Positions 53,379 to 60,000 of a stretch of 60,000 nt of DNA are shown one piece after another (position 1 is the stretch's first letter; each line of letters begins with the position of its first letter). The notes beneath the pieces are model-generated. The model was not told the origin of the DNA, made no database searches, and saw nothing but the letters and a program-made list of their open reading frames with translations. This DNA comes from Polytrichum commune (Eukaryota; Streptophyta; Polytrichopsida; Polytrichales; Polytrichaceae), in contig OX485809.1 in NCBI GenBank assembly GCA_950295325.1, positions 22,198,001-22,258,000 on the forward strand, given 5' to 3'. The position numbers were made by a program, and so were the translations under genes.

Positions 53379-54430
53379 AGCTCCCCGTCACTCTGCAAAA
53401 AGCAAGCAAACATTAATCTCACATATCCAACTTTGCAACAATTCAAACTTCCGAAACGCCATCACCAAGGTTAAATTATACAGTGCATTCATGCTATCAT
53501 TCTCTATTTTTTCATAATCTCGTTTTCTCACACACTCAGAATCTGAGTTTAAGCCTCAGAATCAAGGGATAACCGAGCTAACCCACAACTCAATGCCTGT
53601 CACAGATCCATCTCCTCTTTACAAAAGCAGCGGCTTCCTCTTCTTATTGCAGATGGAAGCCAGACCTTACACAGCAAATACTTGAGCTGCAGCCTTAATT
53701 GTTGAACGAGACTCGACAAAAGGGAAAAGAATTTCTAACTTGCATGAGTGTTCAACCACATCATTCCTATCATCTACAGAACCTTGATACCCTTGAAACC
53801 CACTACTTTCCCCATGTCAGATGAGCTTTCCGCCCCAAAAACACAACCGATGTGAGTTCCCAGGGAGATACTTTCTGCACAGATGATCACTTGCAAAACA
53901 CACCTGCGGTAACAACCTCGCAGTTCGATTCCATCACTGATCTGCCATCGCTGTGACTGATCCGGAGGAAAAGCAATTCAATATTGACTACTTACAACTA
54001 AAATCCAGTTCGAAATGGGCAGCTACTGTCCGTAGACATTGGAATCAAGGCAGCCCACACGAGAATCCCCAGGGCGAGAGTCCGTTTCTCCACCTGGGCC
54101 TGTTCTCATTGGCTGAACCATGTGTACTGCTGAGGTGGCATAGGACCTTCATTTCTGACATGAAGGGGAGGTCTGCGTGTATACCACGTGGAAGAGTGTG
54201 ATTGGAAGGTTCCTACTTTTTGGGAGCCTCTGTGAGTGGTCGATTGAGTCTGAAGTATGTGACGGAGCGCCTCTGCACTAGGCCTCTCCGGAGCCTATGC
54301 AGTGTTCCAAGATTGAAGTCTTCAATGCCCTTCAAACATGATTTGGCCCTTCAAAATATACCTCTCTCAAAACAACCCTTCAAAATGCAACCCCAAATTG
54401 AAAATGAAGACGTCACTTGAAGTCCTCAAT
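53379..54430 (-). promoter_or_regulatory. Upstream region of the pyruvate kinase gene, duplicated near 58.3-59.4 kb
   Basis: GCAATTCAATATTGACTAC (53973-53991) and CGATTCCATCAC (53926-53937) recur in the same order at 59321-59339 and 59284-59295, upstream of the truncated copy. They are likely part of the leader or promoter carried along in the duplication. Confidence 0.6.
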
Positions 54431-55420
<990 letters not shown>

Positions 55421-56539
55421 GCATTTGTTAATTTGTTGTATTTTGTTGTAGGGCACAACAATAGCGATTCTAGTGGGACTCTTTGGTAGAATCACAACGT
55501 TTTTGGTGCTTCTAAGATATACTTGTCAATTTGTTATCTAGCTCTACCTTTTCTAGCCATTCATCTTTGACTAATGCAATGAAGTGTTCTCCTTCGAATT
55601 GATTGAAATAGACTTGTGTGGAGTTTTTGAAGGCTGCAGTAAAGCACGGAGGAACATAAAAGCTTAAACTAAAATATTATGAGAAAGGATTGAAAATGAC
55701 ATGAATCAATAGGGTTAGAGAGCGTTATGTGGGAGAGAAGGAAATAATTTTTTGTCCCAATATACCAAATGATGTATTGAATGATTTGAGGTCATGAAAG
55801 GTATTTGCATCCCACAAAAGAAGAAATTGGACATCGAATTGGAAGTTGCAGCAACACATTCACTTCAAGTTCCTATACCTTCTTCACCGCTGTTGGTCGA
55901 GCAAAAAAAATGTTGACATAGTTGTTGGGATTTTTTTCTATGGTTGTGGTATATTCCTTTCAATATTGCAAGATTTTATCTTATTTTCAAGTCATGGTTG
56001 AGGCAATCAACTTGCTTAATTGTACATACAACCCACCGCATTTTCATATGTTGAGAAAAAAATTGTTTTCAAAAGTAAATAATGATTTTGTTTAGCATTT
56101 GCATCCTATCAAAGATTTGTGTTCTATTTTTTGTTGTTATGTTGCTTCATATGGGTGGACTATAATTTTCAATGTGTCACTGTTGAACATTTTGGTTGTC
56201 TATCAAGGTAGGGACATATTAGGTCATGTGCATATTCTTTGGATAATTGAGATCATTGAAATTGAAACATGCATTTAGACAATCAAGATCGTCAAAGTGG
56301 TGTTTCTTGTGTTAATTAGTCATTGTGTGTCTTACATTTTCTTTTGTTATTCATCACTTCTTGTATGTTTCTGCTATTTCCTTGGAATGCACAATCATAA
56401 TCTTGAGAACTTGGGAACTTACTAGGACTCACATAAATCTACATGAGGTTATAAAAAGCTTTTAGGAAGAAAGGAGTGGAGGGAGGAAAAGGGAGGGTGG
56501 ATTTCCTTAGTTTTGTTAGTAGTTGTCAAACTATAAGAT
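55421..56539. other. Gene-free stretch
   Basis: No gene. AT-rich with no repeat recognised elsewhere in the window. Confidence 0.4.
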
Positions 56540-57260
56540 AGATGTGCCTAATTTTGTGCCTCACCTTAAACATACACCTAACTTATATTTGAGTGGTGAA
56601 TGGTTGGGTGTGGATTTAAGTACAAACATTAAAAAAAAAACATGTGTCGAAAAGAGATTGAAGTATGTGTTCAAAAAATATTAACCATTCTACATGCAAT
56701 AAGGTAGATGCAGTACCTAATTCGGTGATCTACCTTAGTCAAACACCTATATTTGAGTGGTATGTGATTAGGTGTGACTCCAAGAACAAATACCAAAAAC
56801 ACATGTGTTCAAAGAGATTGGACTACATGCTCAAAATATGATAACCATTCTAAACTTCAAAATCAACCTAATTGGAGGAACCTATGTGACCATTTAATGG
56901 GCACAAAAATCGTCACTTTGATAATGAAAGTAAGATATTCATATGAGCTCTAAGAAATTATGGCCTTCATTTGGATTTACTAACCATCTTGTACGAATTG
57001 CATGTTTCATATCCTAAGACAAGTAGATAATCAAAAAAAGTAACCATTTAAGACCCATCTTCCTTAGTCATCATAGTAGGGGGGGGGTGAGGGGGGATAT
57101 ATGATCATTTACTAACTCAAAGTATCTTCACTTTGAAGATGAATAGGATATTCATACAAGTTCCAGGAAGTGGATTTGCATTTGCGAATCATCTCGCACT
57201 GAGTGCGTGTTTCGTATCCTCTGAGAAGTGGGTGCAGAGAGAATAGTGTCCATTTTATTC
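56540..57260. repeat. Two successive tandem duplications
   Basis: Pair 1, about 165 bp: 56540-56705 and 56706-56872, sharing ATATTTGAGTGGT, ACATGTGT, AGAGATTG and AACCATTCTA. Pair 2, about 180 bp: 56881-57060 and 57090-57260, sharing CACTTTGA, GATATTCATA, TTTGCG/TTTGGATTTAC, ATCCT and CATTT. A G8 tract lies near 57079. Confidence 0.65.
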
Positions 57261-57848
57261 CATCTTTGCAACAAATTACACAACGATATGGCATTGTGAC
57301 GCCACTGTGGAATTTTCTTCCTCCACATGCATATTATGGGATATTGTTAAAAGGGGACCCCACGAGTTGAGGTAAATTTAGAATTTGTCATTATCCGATC
57401 AACGCTTTTCACATCCGACGCAAAAATATCCTACAAATGAAGTTGAGTCACCACTGCGAAGAACCCAAAAGTTGCAGATACACTTTGAATGATCTGCATT
57501 AAGGTTGAATCCTCCCTACGTGATTCGAATGTCACTTGCAAGTACCAACCAAAAATTCTCTGAAGCATCCACACATCATAAACACATACACTAGGAAAAA
57601 GCAATTTCTTTTTGGTGAGCATTCCTACATCGGAGATCCTCCACAGTCTCATCAGTGAGGACAGATGTCGGATCCCTGTTTTACACTCTGGCAAAATGAA
57701 TCACAATGAAATTACGGAAGGAATATAGATTGACTTTGAAATCATTCACATGTTACAGAAAAGGGAGAATCTCAACCTTCATGCTTAGCCTTAGTAGAGT
57801 CTAGACTGTTCACCCTTTCCTTCCGCTCATGCTACATCAGTTGTTCTA

Positions 57849-58286
57849 TTATTGCAGGTGGTAATCCCCGTCGGTGTAGATTCTGTCGTTGAAGCTGTTT
57901 TGGCGTTTGAATGTCTTCTGCCTCGATATCACTGGCTTCGGTACATCCGATTCACCTCCTGGTGCAGATTGCGGGCTCGCTTGAGACGGGAGACCGCCAT
58001 CTTGGATATCAACGCTCTTGTGAAGATTCTCCTCAGAAGAAGAGAAGGTGAGGGATGCGTCTATGTGTCCAATCCCTTCATTCCCTTGAGGATTTGGCGA
58101 CCTCTTGATGTCATCATCAAGGTTGGCATTCACAGTGAGAGCGGTAGAAGAAGATGATGTGCGGACAAGAGAAATATAGTTAACCCGGGTAGTGAACTTG
58201 ATTTCTTGTGATCCATGGCGGAACAGCCCCCTGCAAGATTGTGGTTGTTGTGGTATGACAGAAACCGAGTGCCACGCCTGCGCCAT
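57849..58286 (-). CDS. Truncated pyruvate kinase alpha paralogue: N-terminal region only
   Basis: 145 codons starting at the ATG 58286. It aligns with residues 1-127 of the gene at 48719-53378: the MA-x-A-x-x-S-V-S-V start, Ser-rich TSSSSTALTVNANLDDD, DIQDGGL, a PGG..DVPKPVISRQKT block and KRQNSFNDR. Similarity stops just after NSFNDR (about 57888); ten unrelated residues then lead to a stop. No kinase domain follows. The gene fragment would give a plastid-targeted leader peptide without enzyme activity. A tandem duplication with a break in exon 1 explains it. Whether it is expressed or just a young pseudogene cannot be told from the sequence. Confidence 0.75.
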   Translation of the reverse strand: MAQAWHSVSVIPQQPQSCRGLFRHGSQEIKFTTRVNYISLVRTSSSSTALTVNANLDDDIKRSPNPQGNEGIGHIDASLTFSSSEENLHKSVDIQDGGLPSQASPQSAPGGESDVPKPVISRQKTFKRQNSFNDRIYTDGDYHLQ

Positions 58287-59640
58287 AGCTGTCCTTCACT
58301 CTGCACATCAAGCAACCACGCATCTCAGATGTCAAATTTCCAAAACAGTCGTACCATGCCATAGCCAAGGGTAAACTGTACAATGACATCAGAGTGGCTT
58401 GAACTCAAGGCCTTAAGTCGGATCCCTGGGAACTCCAAAACTAAGCCGCCTAAGGGCCGGAATAATGCTGACCTACCTATGCACTCGATTTCCAGTGCAT
58501 TCTACAAAAGCAGGGCATCCGGGTGAACTGGATATCTTCCACCAACTATATGGGAATCTTAAGGGCTTGTCTGAGAAGTGCGGGTTGGCTTTTCTGCTCC
58601 GTTCCAAGGTGTTCACCTTGAAAAGGTGGCAGTAGTCTTCAGGGCCTCTAATTCTCGTGACTGACTTGTGTTTAGGTGGCTTGTCTGCGCCCGTTCAAGG
58701 CGTTCACCTTCGAAAAGAGGCGGTTATCTTGGGCCCTCTACATGTAATTCTCGTGATACCCGTTTCAAGATTACATATGGAGTTAGACGAACTCGAAGAC
58801 GAGGCAACACCATAATTCACGCGGGCGGCACCCTCTCTCTCTCTATCTCTCTCTCCTCTTCCGCATTCTAGCACCTAATTCAACACACAAAACAAGGAAA
58901 ATGCATGCGAGAGGCCAACGCGAGAACTCACTGTATGTCACAGCTGCAGAAATTACTCCTCCTTACAAGAATATCTGTGTCGGCTAACCTTCCTCCTACC
59001 GCATTTTGCAAATTGCAAACCTAAAGCTTACAAAAGAGAGTGAGCTCGCCCGCCCGCCTCTGTGCACACTGGAAGAAGTCTCTAAACTCCACAGAAGCGC
59101 AGTGCACACCATCCACAAAACATTGAAAGGTCGGAGGACTCCAACTCCAGACCTTCAGATGTCGGAGGAGAGAGAAAGCACTGTAGGTACGGAGATGAAG
59201 GTGGAGCACAAGTAAAAGACTCCGTCTTTCCACTGCTACTTACATGCCTATCGCACCTGCCGTAGCTTTGGTAACGCTGTAGCTCGATTCCATCACCAAT
59301 TCGCCATGGCTTACTGTTGAGCAATTCAATATTGACTACCTAAACTGAATCCGAATCTGAGTCACAAGCAACTTGCCAAGAAGCGGACTCGCAAACTCTA
59401 GAAAGACTGCTCCTTGTTTATAGACATGGAAGCTATATGTGTTAATTTATAGACGTCGGAGCCAAAATAGAACCATCTAGAGTCGCCCGTTCTGTCCAAC
59501 TCAGCTTATTGTGATGACCTGGACGCTTTATAGTGCTGAGGTGGACAGAGGGCGTCCTGCTTTTAGGGGAGGGTGCATTTCGGAGGGTTGAGATACCGTA
59601 TGTGGGAAACCATTGAATAGCAATATTCTTCGACCATAAA
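58287..59640 (-). promoter_or_regulatory. Duplicated upstream region and a local tandem repeat
   Basis: Shares ordered blocks with 53379-54000. Within it, two copies of a roughly 105 bp unit (about 58565-58675 and 58679-58770) share GCTTGTCTG, GTTCACCTT, GAAAAG, CCTCTA and AATTCTCGTGA. A CT run lies at about 58831-58852. Confidence 0.6.
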
Positions 59641-59819
59641 ACACTGCTCTTTTTTTGCTATATGAATATTTATGCCCTTATGTGCCATAATGCACTCTCA
59701 AGAGTGTTGGTGCAATTCCATTGCTTGAATGCATAGAGCAGTGAAAAGGGGTTGGATGGGGAAAAAGCTAGCGTTTTATGCAGTAGAACATCTCTTGTGT
59801 CATGTTTTCTAGTGTATAA

Positions 59820-60000
59820 GGCCCGCTTCACATTATGGCTGCCCAAGTTGAGAGGTTGTGGGATCGAGTGGCCAATCTTTTTGTTGGCTTTGTCTGTAGG
59901 ACAAAGACTATGCATCAACCTCTCTATATCAAGAGCAAATTTCCTAACCACTTTGCGTTCACACTTGGGCGTTACTTGTTCGTGCTATTTTTGGTCCATC
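59820..60000. mobile_element. MITE family B, left end, cut by the window edge
   Basis: GGCCCGCTTCACATTATGGC, preceded by TATAA, then GCCCAAGTTGAGAGG...GGATCGAGTGGCCAA, parallels the start of the 4894-5478 element. The right end lies outside the window. Confidence 0.7.

Overview
The window is nuclear DNA of a land plant. Split genes have GT..AG introns (two of them, on the minus strand, could be rebuilt exon by exon with the frame intact), there is a U2 snRNA gene and a nuclear tRNA gene, and the proteins are plant types: a plastid-type pyruvate kinase alpha subunit, an EXORDIUM-like cell-wall protein, an SRC2-like C2 protein and a plant-type EMC3. The sequence does not fix the species. Genes are sparse, and the space between them is packed with small non-autonomous transposons.

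Layout. 1-18.5 kb: no convincing gene. It is a mosaic of MITE-like elements (several with TTA/TAA target duplications as in PIF/Harbinger, one hAT-like, two CACTA-like copies), a SINE family, tandem repeats and microsatellites, often nested. 18.5-24.3 kb: a GC-rich start region, a long leader with a triplicated segment, then a Myb/SANT-like nuclear protein (+). 26.5-27.6 kb: EXORDIUM-like secreted protein (-). 29.1 kb: tRNA-Lys(UUU). 30.8-34.0 kb: five-exon C2-domain protein with a Pro/His-rich tail (-), followed by a decayed copy of part of its last exon. 34.4-40.2 kb: MITEs, a long-TIR element, AT-rich DNA. 40.6-41.3 kb: intronless EMC3 (+). 44.1 kb: U2 snRNA (+). 47.4 kb: dispersed repeat. 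48.7-53.4 kb: seven-exon plastidial pyruvate kinase (-), with a transposon in intron 2 and decayed copies of the end of exon 1 in intron 1. 55.2 kb: a CDC48/p97 ATPase fragment. 57.8-58.3 kb: a truncated second copy of the pyruvate kinase first exon, still open for 145 codons, with a duplicated upstream region. The window ends inside another MITE.

The genes do not form one pathway; they are independent housekeeping or stress/cell-wall genes. The most informative material is (i) the series of TIR element families, several sharing a G-rich terminus followed by CTTYACAC and a TAA/TTA target duplication, and (ii) three cases of local partial gene duplication that left ghost exons or a truncated gene. 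Exon boundaries were read by eye from splice signals, frame and family similarity. No database search or alignment program was run.
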